From: Andalucia godoyi
Lineage: Eukaryota > Discoba > Jakobea > Jakobida > Andaluciidae
NCBI GenBank assembly: GCA_009859145.1
Contig: VRVR01000003.1
Coordinates: 434,001 to 498,000, forward strand
Direction: 5' to 3'
Length of the DNA: 64,000 nt
A model generated the notes under the pieces. The model was not told the origin of the DNA. It did not search any database and saw only the letters and a program-made list of their open reading frames with translations. How positions within the stretch are numbered: the first letter of the stretch is position 1; every line of letters begins with the position of its first letter. The translations under genes were made by a program, and so were the position numbers. Shown one piece after another: positions 10,610 to 21,200 of this stretch.

Positions 10610-11386
10610 ATGAATACTGAGTCGCGTGTTGGTGCTCCGACTCGTGAGACGGTTCTATGCTTGTTTGATGTGGATGGGACGCTTTCGCTTCCTCGAAAGC
10701 TTGCGACGGCCGAGATGCTTTCGCTGTTGGCTGATTTGCGCAAGATAGCGACGACTGCGGTTGTTGGCGGCTCTGATTTTGAAAAGCAGAAAGAGCAGCT
10801 TGGAGAGCATATTCTGTCGAACTTTGACTATGTGTTTTCGGAAAATGGACTACGTGCATTCAAGGACGGCAAGGAGTTTCATCGACAGTCGATCAAGCAT
10901 TATTTGGGAAACGAGCGGATTGTGCAGTTTGTGAATTACTGCCTTCGGTACATCGCGGACTTGGACATTCCTGTGAAGAGAGGGACGTTTATCGAGTTTA
11001 GAAACGGAATGATCAATGTGTCTCCCATTGGCCGAAACTGCTCGCAGGACGAGCGAGACGAGTATGAAAAGATGGACTTGGCTCGTGGCATTCGGAAGCG
11101 CTTTGTCGAGGATCTTCGGCAGAAGTTCCCTGAGTTTGGGCTTCGGTACTCCATCGGTGGACAGATCTCATTCGACGTGTTCCCCGAGGGCTGGGATAAG
11201 ACGTACTGTTTGCAGCATGTCCAGGAGTGCGCGTTCAAGGAAGTACACTTTTTCGGTGACAAGACCATGCCTGGCGGTAACGACTATGAGATTTACACAC
11301 ACCCAGCCACCATCGGACACGCTGTCACCTCTCCAGACGATACCATCAAGCTGCTCAAAGAACTCTTTCTTGGAAACAAGATTTGA
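10610..11386 (+). CDS. PMM2: Phosphomannomutase
   Basis: Interconverts mannose-6-phosphate and mannose-1-phosphate, feeding GDP-mannose for N-glycans and GPI anchors in the cytosol. The product is 258 aa, close to human PMM2. The HAD-type nucleophile motif is DVDGT at residues 20-24 (D20 and D22). [40 protein letters not shown] and [16 protein letters not shown] follow in the order of the family and cover the cap domain and Mg-binding loop. The start is the first ATG after a T-rich leader. It shares a pathway with RFT1 in this window, since both serve N-glycosylation, but the two are 48 kb apart. Confidence 0.96.
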   Translation: MNTESRVGAPTRETVLCLFDVDGTLSLPRKLATAEMLSLLADLRKIATTAVVGGSDFEKQKEQLGEHILSNFDYVFSENGLRAFKDGKEFHRQSIKHYLGNERIVQFVNYCLRYIADLDIPVKRGTFIEFRNGMINVSPIGRNCSQDERDEYEKMDLARGIRKRFVEDLRQKFPEFGLRYSIGGQISFDVFPEGWDKTYCLQHVQECAFKEVHFFGDKTMPGGNDYEIYTHPATIGHAVTSPDDTIKLLKELFLGNKI

Positions 11387-11482
11387 CAGACCTGGCATCT
11401 CTCTCTCTCTCTCTCTCCGTTAAGTAAAAGCACAAGGGAAGAAAGAGCATGTGTTCTCGGGGTTTTCTTAATACACAATACT
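11387..11482. repeat. CT microsatellite downstream of PMM
   Basis: A run of about ten CT units (11398-11418) starts 12 nt after the PMM stop, in the short gap before the predicted small minus-strand gene. Confidence 0.7.
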
Positions 11483-11822
11483 TTACTGCGTTGCGGTGTT
11501 GGAATCATGGGGATGGCGAGAAATGCTATCGGATTTGGGGAATAATGCAAACGTGTCTTTCATCTTTTGGCTCAAAGAATGGTCTGAACAGCAAATAAAA
11601 ACAAACAACCACCAGCAACAGAAAACGATGACGATGATAAGAGAGACTGGTAGGAGAAAACCATTGGAAGTTCGTCGTGGGGTGACGACAAGGAAAAAAA
11701 GAAGAAGGAGGCGACAGCATACGCTTTTCACAGTGGTCAAGCTGCAGAATGGGATACTTGCCTTGCGATATCTCGGACTTGTACTTCAGAACGAGGTCAA
11801 ATGCGGGAGGCGGCGAACTCAT
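11483..11822 (-). CDS. Predicted small spliced gene of unknown function (66 aa)
   Basis: Not recognised as a known family. A two-exon model is supported by splice signals: exon 1 is 11822-11723 (ATG, 33 codons plus one base) and exon 2 is 11583-11483 (ending TAA). The 139-nt intron has donor GTATGC, the same extended donor as other introns here, and a T-rich tract ending CAG. Splicing keeps the frame open to the stop. The protein starts MSSPPPAFDLVLKYKSEI, has one cysteine (C31), a His-His pair at the junction and a polar tail; there is no signal peptide or membrane segment. It sits between the convergent PMM and zinc-cluster genes. It may have further 5' exons, or be chance reading frames in 3' UTR sequence. 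Confidence 0.42.
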
Positions 11823-12146
11823 TGGGAGAGAGAAAAAAGAACACCAAGATGCAAGGCTCTGTGCGGTGCACGCTCTGTCTTTTTTTACGTTTCATTCCGA
11901 GAGAGGATGGAGGTTGCTGTGAGCTTGTGACGACGAATCGTGTGGTCCTGCAGTAAGACGTGATTGGTACGAAAGTTGAGACGTGCTGACTCGCTGACAT
12001 CCCAAACTCGTACTTGTATCCAGGTATTATGAATAGGATGCGAGAACAAACACTCATTTGATGAACATAGCGGGTTCCTGTACAGATGCTGAAGAGATAC
12101 AAAATTAGAGACGGGGGAATAAGAACACCCCCAAATCGTGTGATCA
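11823..12146 (-). other. Possible orphan exon downstream of the zinc-cluster gene
   Basis: On the minus strand a T-rich stretch ending CAG (acceptor at 12091-12089) precedes a 67-codon open frame at 12088-11885 reading HLYRNPLCSSNEC... to SILSRNET. It could be the last exon of an alternative transcript of the zinc-cluster gene or of an unseen gene. No matching donor with a continuous protein was found, so it is not called as a CDS. Confidence 0.2.
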
Positions 12147-14351
12147 TTAAACGGGAACGGAAAGAAGCGAGAATGCAAGGGTGAAACCGCTGGCATTCTG
12201 AATTGGCGTGATGGTAATGGTGTGTGTTGCATGTGGCATCCCGTCTACGCGGTGGATACGAACTCCAGACACGTTAAACTCGGTGGGATTCTTCGCAACC
12301 ACAGAGTGGTAAAGAAGTTGAGCGACCTTTGGGATGGATTCGGGAGTGAAGCAATCGAGAAGCCCAAACAATGGTAACGTCCCTCGTTGACAAATCGTTA
12401 TGCTGTGCATCGGCTCATTGATACCGCGCAACAATCCGTCTGCCATGACCACTATACCGGGGTACTTGTACGTGTGCAGAAACGCCAATGAAGCGTCCAA
12501 ACGAAGCTTAAACACCCGGTCCTCCGTGTTGCTTGTCAATACGTTCATCTGCGTAGCCGTCACCTCCGCCGAGGTTGACGACGACGATGACGCAACAGAA
12601 TCACCAGTATGGTGGCGGTGCCCAACTCGATTCGCCCAGTACAGAATCTGGCGGCTGCGAGACAATGTCACTGCACATACTGCTTGGATTGCTTCTTTGG
12701 AGAAGCATCGGGCGTACATGAGCAAGCTGTGGAAAAGCGGCGAATGCTGCATGAGGAAATGCACGTCCATCTGGGATTCTTGTACCATTTTCTCAAGAAG
12801 CTTGTCACACTCGGGTGTGCCGAGTCCTTGCGGAGCATCTACTCCGTTGCCGTTCTGAGATTCACTCTTGCTGCTGTCGGCTGCCTTTTCGGAAGATTCT
12901 GTGTCGAGATCGGAGTGGTTCGACAAGAACGGGTTGACTGCATCCTTGAGCATGAACTCCATGGAGACTGTCGAAGAACCGTTCACGGTGCTGAACGACG
13001 ACTGCACAGAAGGCGCCATGGTAATGCAGTTGAAAGCCAGATTGCTGAAACTGGACGATGCTTCGCAGTTTGCATACATCAGATATGCATGAATACTCTC
13101 CTCGAGCCGCCGGCCTTCCGAGGACAGAGTACCGGCCTTCCGAGATGAAGCTTCTGCCTCCTGCTTAAGTTTCCACTGACTCATCTCTTCAACATCATCG
13201 TTTCGTGCACTGACGCCATCGCCATCATTGCTCACAACATTGGTATTTTCCTCTTCGAGTTCTTCTTCACGTTCATCACACGAAGTCCGTTCGTCGTCCG
13301 AAGAATGCACACGACCGTCGCCTCGCCCAGAAAGACGGGATTTCTTTTCGTTGCTCGGCCCTACATCTTTCGAGAACACAGCACTGCGCATCGACCGTTT
13401 TCTGCGAGGAACAAAGGTGCATTGGTCGGGACATCCTCGCGCCGTGCATCGCACACACGGAATCGATCCGGAGCACTTACGCTTGAGCATCCGACACAAG
13501 ACACACGCTTTTACAAGCTTTTCTGCGTCGCCGTGCGTACTCGATCCTGGCATCCACATAGCACAATCGTTTTCGCGATTATTACTATCACTGCTGATAC
13601 CACTGCTACAAAAGCTGCCCTCCGTTCCCGGGCCGAATCTACTTGAGCCCTGCATGTGATCTCTCACGACCGGGAGAGAGTCGTTGCCGTAGAAATGCAG
13701 TTCCCCACGGTGTACCCCTTCCACCGCAGGAGCAGGAACACGCGCCGGCGACCGTTTCTGAACTCCAGACGGTCTGTTCTTCTCGTCTTCCGCTGTTGAA
13801 GCGCTGGACTTCTTCTTTTCCTTGGCATTGGAAGACGATGTTGCCGCAGAGGATTTTGCACTTCTGGGAAGGAAGAGCCCAGTGGGCCCACGCTTCTGTC
13901 CTCGAATTTCCAGAATGTTCTTTCTTGTAGTCGCGTTTCCTGACGACGGCAAACTGGGGTCCAGTCCATGTTGCGAATCAACCTGTTTTGAACGAGAAAT
14001 TGCAGTCTCCTTTGCAGCATTCAGCCTTGGAGAAGTCGGTAGCGAAGAGTTGTTTTTGCTGGAAGCGTAATCAGCACGGAAAACATCAGATGCAATGCTC
14101 GCCAATGACGCCGTGTACGTTGCAAGCGCATCTCGCAGCGGATCACCATTGTTGAATAACATGCCCACGTCTTCATGCTGCTGCTGCTGCTGCTGTTGTT
14201 GTTGGTGGTGGTGGTGGTGGTCTGGTGCTGGGTGTGGGTGATGATGTCGTAGCTGAGGAAGCAGAGGGTTGTAAAGTACAGATAACTGAGAATCAAATTC
14301 TTGCTGCGGAAATGGAAACTGCTGCGAATGGCTACTATTGCTAGGATGCAT
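12147..14351 (-). CDS. Zn2Cys6 (Gal4-type) transcription factor with C-terminal PAS-like domain
   Basis: Likely nuclear DNA-binding regulator, 734 aa. Residues about 280-325 contain a binuclear zinc cluster, CVLCRMLKRKC...C.RC...C, with C-x2-C-x6-C-x5-C-x2-C spacing and a following basic patch RRKRS. An upstream extra cysteine pair is not seen. The N-terminus is disordered, with a His/Gln run (residues about 42-60) encoded by trinucleotide repeats, and acidic Ser-rich stretches flank the cluster. The last 120 residues (DASLAFLHTYKYPGIVV..., LFGLLDCFTPES, VSGVRIHRVDG) resemble the PAS-like sensor domain of fungal ERT1/AcuK-type regulators of gluconeogenesis; that family placement is an inference. 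This class is overwhelmingly fungal, which makes it unusual in a flagellate. Confidence 0.8.
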   Translation of the reverse strand: MHPSNSSHSQQFPFPQQEFDSQLSVLYNPLLPQLRHHHPHPAPDHHHHHQQQQQQQQQHEDVGMLFNNGDPLRDALATYTASLASIASDVFRADYASSKNNSSLPTSPRLNAAKETAISRSKQVDSQHGLDPSLPSSGNATTRKNILEIRGQKRGPTGLFLPRSAKSSAATSSSNAKEKKKSSASTAEDEKNRPSGVQKRSPARVPAPAVEGVHRGELHFYGNDSLPVVRDHMQGSSRFGPGTEGSFCSSGISSDSNNRENDCAMWMPGSSTHGDAEKLVKACVLCRMLKRKCSGSIPCVRCTARGCPDQCTFVPRRKRSMRSAVFSKDVGPSNEKKSRLSGRGDGRVHSSDDERTSCDEREEELEEENTNVVSNDGDGVSARNDDVEEMSQWKLKQEAEASSRKAGTLSSEGRRLEESIHAYLMYANCEASSSFSNLAFNCITMAPSVQSSFSTVNGSSTVSMEFMLKDAVNPFLSNHSDLDTESSEKAADSSKSESQNGNGVDAPQGLGTPECDKLLEKMVQESQMDVHFLMQHSPLFHSLLMYARCFSKEAIQAVCAVTLSRSRQILYWANRVGHRHHTGDSVASSSSSTSAEVTATQMNVLTSNTEDRVFKLRLDASLAFLHTYKYPGIVVMADGLLRGINEPMHSITICQRGTLPLFGLLDCFTPESIPKVAQLLYHSVVAKNPTEFNVSGVRIHRVDGMPHATHTITITPIQNASGFTLAFSLLSVPV
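14174..14222. repeat. Trinucleotide repeat coding for Gln/His run
   Basis: Consecutive GCT, GTT and GTG triplets inside the zinc-cluster gene encode the His5-Gln9 run on the minus strand. Likely length-variable. Confidence 0.8.
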
Positions 14352-14887
14352 GTTGCTTGACGAAATCTCGAATGAAAGAACACGGAGACCAATAGAAAGA
14401 AAGGAAGAGGAGGTGGAGAAAGCTTCTTATTATTGGAAGAGTATGTCCGCCGAACGTTCAGACTTCAACTCTCTTTGGGAGATCTGTGAAAGCAGCTTGG
14501 AAGCCTTCCTACACGATTTTTCTGCAGTGCAAGTCACCAGCGAAGGTATCCTCGGCAGCCTGCCTGCGCTCCGTGTTTGGAAATGTGGCTGGATTTGCGG
14601 AGCGGTGACTCAGCATGCGTTGATCGAACAGGTACCCTGTCAAATTGCCGGATTTGAATGTATCGCATCAGTGTTCCACTTGGTCTGCTCCGATTGCCTG
14701 CGTTGTCATCTTGCAGTCTTTCGAATTTGGAAGTTTCTCCCCGATCTTCTGTTTGGTCCTGCTGGGCCGTTCTTCGACTTCCATCAACCACTTTCCCCCG
14801 AACCTCGTGCGGCCCCTGTCAGCATGTCACTCTTTGCGTCTTTGCTAACCTGCCTTGTCTTTTTTTTTTTTTGTTTGGCGGACACCA
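14352..14887. other. Intergenic region with an unassigned plus-strand open frame
   Basis: Upstream region of the zinc-cluster gene. On the plus strand a frame stays open from 14338 through 15033. From the ATG at 14443 it reads MSAERSDFNSLWEICESS and contains Cys/Trp-rich segments, then a poly-T tract (14860-14874) and the dispersed repeat. A donor-like GTATCC follows codon 35 and a CTAAC plus T-rich stretch lies at 14845-14875, so a spliced small gene is possible. No family was recognised. Confidence 0.25.
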
Positions 14888-15049
14888 CCGCTGCGACTTA
14901 TTGCGATATGATGAAGCAACCTGAAGCGCACGTAAAACAGAACCACTTTGCCACGCGCCATGCGCATGCGTTTGTTATCTTAACAGCTCCGTCACACGAT
15001 GCCCGATTCGTTTCGCCCCATTACTGTGGTTAGTGTACAGTGTAGGCGT
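14888..15049. repeat. Dispersed repeat, copy 1
   Basis: About 136 nt (14888-15023) align at roughly 90% identity with 50716-50855 on the same strand. Three blocks are nearly invariant: ACTTATTGCGATATGATGAA, ACGCGCCATGCGCATGCG and CTCCGTCACACGATGCCC. The spacer between the first two differs by 4 nt, so a conserved reading frame is unlikely. Similarity resumes at 15025-15049 (TGTGGTTAGTG) with 50948-50972. No terminal inverted repeats are visible. It could be an RNA gene, a promoter module or a short mobile element. Confidence 0.8.
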
Positions 15050-15122
15050 CCAGCACTTGAGCTCACAAGACATTTTGTTGTGACAGCAGGACGGCAATCG
15101 GACAGATTGGAAGAACAGTGGC

Positions 15123-15124
<2 letters not shown>

Positions 15125-15164
<40 letters not shown>
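15125..15164. repeat. TG microsatellite
   Basis: About 20 TG units in the intergenic region 3' of the STRA6-like gene, followed by an ATA/TAA-rich stretch (15190-15222). Confidence 0.9.
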
Positions 15165-15169
<5 letters not shown>

Positions 15170-15235
15170 ATTGCGAAAGGGAAATGTTAAAATAATAATA
15201 ATAATAATACATATATATAAAAAAGGCCGTGTTAA

Positions 15236-18200
15236 TCATGTAGCGGGAACACCTTTCGATCGCCCGTTGGCATTGGTGCAGAATGAAAGGTTGGATATCT
15301 TCAATGAACAGTCGCGTTGGCTGGAGAGCAGCCTCTTCTTGAGCAATGCATGCTTTCGGAGTTCTGCAAGCTGTGGATTGCGCAGCAATGTGAGAGCGAG
15401 AAACCACTTATTTCGCGCGAGCTGCGAGCGACCTTGTGGGTTGAGAGTGAACGGAAGCCTCTGTGCTCCGATGAGCTCGCGACATGCTCGCTTGCATTCA
15501 AGTATCACCTTCCTGATATCAGCAGAAGTTTCAGAAGCTTCGCGTTCTAGAAGCTCCAAATCGAACCACGTTTGCGGATCCGCAGATGTGATTTCCAAGT
15601 GTTGAAGGATGGGAGACGAAAAGGACTGGTCCGCTTCGGCGTCGTTCATTCCGTCCCAAGAGATTTTCTCGTCCATGTCCTTCACGGAAAGGATCGTGGA
15701 TTTGGGAATTTCCTTAGTAGAGTCGATGAATGGGACACAGAATATGTAGCAGAATGCAATAAACACAGGATTGTTGTTGAACAACATGTCAACGCGGAAC
15801 ATGGAGCAGTACGCAGAAAAGCCCTGGTTGACGAAAGCACGGCTCGCATCCCCTCGTGCAATGTCCAACCGCATGGTCAAGAACACCAAGTTCGCAACAT
15901 CCAAGGCGAACTGCTTCAATGCTGCCAGAAATCCAGCAACAAGACCCAGAACCGTCAGCGCCAGGTCGTAAGGGCCGAACCACCGACGACGCACTATGTC
16001 CCCATCTTTGGCAATGAATCTCGATACGTACGCAAGGAACAGTGCAAACAGGAGGGTTCCCAGAATGTACGCAATAACCGCGGCAACCAAGAACGTCAAA
16101 ATCTTCGTTCGCGTATAGTCCCACAAAAGCAGGAAAACCACCAGAAACACGAGAAAAGACATGAACACGAACGCGACCACGGTGGATCCCAGTTGCAGAC
16201 CCATGTACTGTCCAGCGCGAAGGATCGACGCTCGTTCCAGTGAAGACACGAACACCTTGCCGATGCGAGCATCGAAAACGCGCCTCTTGTACAGCAACAT
16301 GATGCAAATTAATGCGATGCACACATACAACCAAGCAATGACGATTCCAAGTCCGATTGACACTGTCATATTCCGGAGCAGATCGTTGAAAAAGCTCTTA
16401 AAATCGGACGAGCTGGCAAACAGCGAGCTTAGAATTGAAATCGTAAGGTTCTCCTGCGAGGAATCCTTGACAATCGAACCAACACCCTGCGATCGGAGAT
16501 TCCGATACTGTCCAAAGGCAAGATTGGCGGCGTAGAACTTTTCCAGAAAATACGAGAATGCAACGGTCAGCAGGTATCGGATCCACAGCAAGATGATCAC
16601 CGCCGCAAATGTGGCCACGGTCAGAAACAGAAATGCCAAACAAACAGTCATGACAAGCCGTGTAGGGTAGAAGAAATCGGCGCTTGTTTCCAAATAGGAA
16701 TGATTTTCCGGAAGGGATTTCACGGAGTACCACAGCTGGCGTCCGGAGATCTTGAGTCCCTTTTGAGGAACGCGACGACAGAACAACCCCAGTTTCGAGT
16801 ACAAAGGAAGCTTCCTCTCGCGCAGAAAGTGCTGGAGTTTCAAGTCTCGGAAATCTCTCTCCGGTGGAGGCGACTCTTCTTCAAACAGCGCTACATTGCC
16901 GCTAGCAGCGAGAACAAGTGGCAGCTCAACGTCATCCTTCTTGGATTGTTCAGGATGCGACTTCCTGGGCGTCGCAATCATGATTTCGGAGTATGAGAGC
17001 AAATCTGCATACGTCGACAACATCTCATCGATGGGAAGCTCAGAATTTGCAAGACGCACACGAGTAGATCCAAGAAACAACTTGCGGACATATAAACGCA
17101 CCATGCTTCGCTTTTGCTGATCAAAACTCATAAGAGGACTGTTCTTGTCGTGGATGATCCTGATAAGCAGCAGCACAATCAGGAGAAGAACAATCACGAG
17201 AACGGACGACCCAAACGCAAGAGCCGCTAAAGTCATGGCAAAGTACGACGTCTGCTCATAGTCCTGGGACGGCACGAACAAAATGTCATGGAACAGCGCA
17301 AGACTTTCCACGATGATCAGTAAAATAAAGGAGACCAAGCCTCCAAGAACCACTGGCCATCTGGCGGATGTTCGGATGGAAAACAGTGCCGGAAGGATGC
17401 ACAGTGCCGCACCCGCAATGAAGAAGCGATAACTACCCAACTGATCAACGGAAACAGAGGCAATGTTATTGATGGTGATTGTAACAGGATTCGAATCCAC
17501 CCCTTTCACACGCGCAATGATATCATAGCGTCCGTTAGAACCCCCAGAAAAGTACAACGACGATACGGCCACGGAGCCGTCCGCACCGGTCGGTAAGGCG
17601 CCGGAGACCATTCCGCTGGCAGACAATGTTGGCGAAACCAGACAAATATTCGTAAACTCCGTGCAGCTCGTGCGACGCACAACAAACGAAACAGACTGGT
17701 ACGCGACCGGTACACCGTTGGAGTCGAGTCCCACCACGTACACTCCAAGAGAGTTGTGTCCGGGAACCAGCGCGGTGAACGAACTGAGCGAAAGCGTCAC
17801 TTTCGACACCGGATTCCGTAAAACAAACGGTGGAGATGTTCCAATAAGATAACTGTCCACAAATACCCCAAAAACATAGACTCCGGTCATACCCGCAGTA
17901 ATCTGAAGACTGTTAAAGTATGCTACTCCAAAGGACTCTGGCATGGGAACGGTCGCAGACGGCTTCCATGGAGGTAGTGCGGTAAAGTTTGAGGACGAAT
18001 CTTCAGGAATGACGGCATTTCCGGTATCTGTGAGGCTCCGAAAGTCCACAGAATATGCACGGAGAGTGCTGTTTGGAGACGGGACTGATGTACCGGTCAA
18101 GAACAGCTTCAAAGAGACGCGCCTCAAGGGTACAGGAAGCTTTTGCGCGGAAAAAACTTGAATGCTCAACGGAAACAGGTCTCCGACCGACACTGCCGTA

Positions 18201-21200
18201 AAAGGATCGAATCCTTGAAGGAAACTAAACGACTGAACGTCATGGAAAACATCTACATAAAACGACACAGTGGACACGTTAAAAACCGTATGCTGAACGG
18301 AGTATCGCATTGGAGCGGCATTGTCAAATCGCAAAGACAGAGTGCACATCTGGATATCTCCGGCAACAACAAACGGCACAAAACAGAGCTTTTCAAAAGA
18401 GGAGGCGACATGAGCTGGGGAGGAGGAAGGATTCGTAACAACCGTGTCAATGTACAACAGCATGTCTTGGTTGAGAGTCACGCGAGGGCGAATGCAGACA
18501 TTGACTGCGTTTTTGAGCAGGTACCCTTGCACGGTCGACAAAATAAGCTCTCCATTGCGCAGGGCGGTGTAATTTTTTCCATTCGCATACGAACAAAGGA
18601 AGATATCTGCCCATAAATGAGGAGAGAATGGTTTGTTCCACGCAGCAACCGATGGAATCGGTCCCACAAAGCTCGTTGCCATCGTGTATGATAATGATGC
18701 AGGGACATAAGCAGCATGGAAGGAGCACGTGTTGCCCACACAAGGCACATTGTACCCAAAAAAGATGGGTGAGGAAGAGCTGGAGAATGTCATCGGAATG
18801 ATGTTGAAGGCCGGGACGGGTGACAATACTTTGAGAAAGGTAGGGCGTTGAACAACCACATTGTTCTGCGTAACAGAAACATTCCAGGAGATTTTCTGTC
18901 CAACTAACAACCCACTCGGATCTATGGGAACACCGAAAACGTCTGCAGGTGCAGACGTCATGGTAACCTCTGTCGAAAACGTAGGAGAGCAATCAAAATG
19001 GTACGAAGACAGTGCTCCGCCGGAAGACGAGACAGCGAGATAGTACGCTCCGGGGTAGTTGCCGCAGAAAAATGGGCCAAGCTCGACAAGCCCAGATGCG
19101 TTGGTCACCCCTTGAATGGTAGGGTAGAGAAGATTCGAATCGAGACACACAAGAGGGTTTTGCAAGGTCGTACCCGGAATGAAAGAATTCGTAAACAGAC
19201 CGTAGCTACATGACGACTGCGCAGCGATAGACGGTGGACTGAACACCTGCAGAGACACCAATACCCCGCTTCTGGGAGGAAAAATCTGGTAGACAGCGGA
19301 AATGGACTCTCCCGGAGGCGACATGGAGTTCGGAACAACGGTGATAGACGACACGGAGGGGGTCAGTCTGACATAGCGAGGCATTGCAGGAATGAAACGG
19401 TATGCGGGAGAAACAGAATATGACACGTACAGATCGATGTTCTTCAGATCCGAATCTTGGTATGCATACTTTGAAGTAAGAACGGGAGTCACAAACATTG
19501 GAAACTTGGCTGCCGCCGGGGAAGTCTGGAACCATTCTGGCACAAAAGCAGGAGAACTCAATGGTCCGACAATCGGCGGCTGGACAGTCACCAATCCCTG
19601 CAAAGAAGAATAAAACGACGACGACCCCGTTGGCCCATAGCCAGGCATCCAAAACACCGCAGACTGACCCGCAAAAGACGTCTGGACCAGAAACGGGAGC
19701 GTCGCATTGAAATACTCTGGGATTCCTTGGCTGGCGACATCAAATGGATTTGCACACTGATCCAGGAAAAATACAGAAAAATCTCCTCCAGAACGTTCTC
19801 CAAGAACAAACTCGTCCGGCCACTGCGACAACACCGGACCTACGAACGATGGAACCCGGCCTTCTGCCGGATACGTAGAAGGATCGCACAGGGACACGTC
19901 CTGCGAAAAGTACCCCGCATTCCGAAGGTCATTTTCAAAGGTAAGGTCGAAGTCAATGAATGTACAATCAACAGCGGCATAAGAATACCCATCAACTTCC
20001 ATCCACGACGCCCCGCCGTCGACGGATGCCAACAGCTCATAAAGAGCTCCTCGAATGGCCGCATGGATGAACAGGACGTAGTCGCCAGGCGATGAACCGG
20101 ACGGATACGCAGTGAGAACAGCATCCGACGTGTTCCCTCCCCAGACGGATGGAGCGGGAAAGTACGTAACAAGTCGAAACATTGCGTTCTTGGAAGAGAC
20201 AATCATGTCATTTGAATCCAGAAACACCACGGAGATGGCGTTGCGGACATCAAAGTGCCGCAGACAAACCTCGATCGTATTATTATTATACTGCGCCATG
20301 CTGCGGTCAGTGAGCAAGATCGCTGCAGTAACTCGCGACCAAACGTTGATTCCTACAGTATTCGAGGACGCGACGCCTTCACAACTGGCCTTCACAACGA
20401 AATTGAAAGCATCTCCGGCCGTGTCAAACGACGAACTTGCAAAGTCTGCAACACCATTCACATCCGTTTGCGCATAAATATTCTGCAGCTGACGTCCATT
20501 ATAAACTGCAGGATTGTAGAACGTCTGATCATACTGAATGGCGGCCCCGTCAATCTCTGCAATCGAGATGAAACAGTACCGGCCCGCAGACGGCGGACTG
20601 ATCTGGACCTTGAGAAAATTGCTGCCAAATGCATCGCCTTCTTGCACCGCCCTCGATAGGGAGGGGTCGAGTATCGAAACCGACGAGATCGCAACCGTAC
20701 CAGGAGCTGGACTCATGAGAACTGGAACGTCGTCAAAGAGAGCACTGGCCTGTCCATGCGACAACACACCAATGTATTGCAGACTGTAGTCGAAGCCAAG
20801 TACGCGAAGATGCGGGCTAAGGTCGACACAGCCATCGGATCCCGTCTGGAGGATTGGAGCTTGGATCAACGACAGACGGCGCTGCTGCAATCCAGATCGC
20901 AGCAACTTTCCAAGATCTTGAAAGGTGTAGAAGTCCTCGGGAGTTCCTTGAATGTTGATTTCAGAATTCAGGGCATCGTCGATGTTTCTTGCAAAAGGAG
21001 TTGGAGAATACGAGTACAGGTACATTGATGTTCCAGGCAGGTGGCGGTTTGCAGTGTCCCCGGCGCATGCATAAATAGAGTGATCGAACTGCTTTCCAAC
21101 AGCAAGGGGAATCGAGGCAACAGAGTCGTTAATGGTGAGCGATGGGCCATAGGAGAACGAAATGTAGCAAGTTCTTCCGCTTAGATAGATCCTGAATGCT

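Noticed and set aside
14888-15023. Dispersed repeat as a conserved short peptide (MMKQ...)
   Set aside because: A 4-nt length difference between copies shifts the frame after about 11 codons, so a shared protein is not supported.
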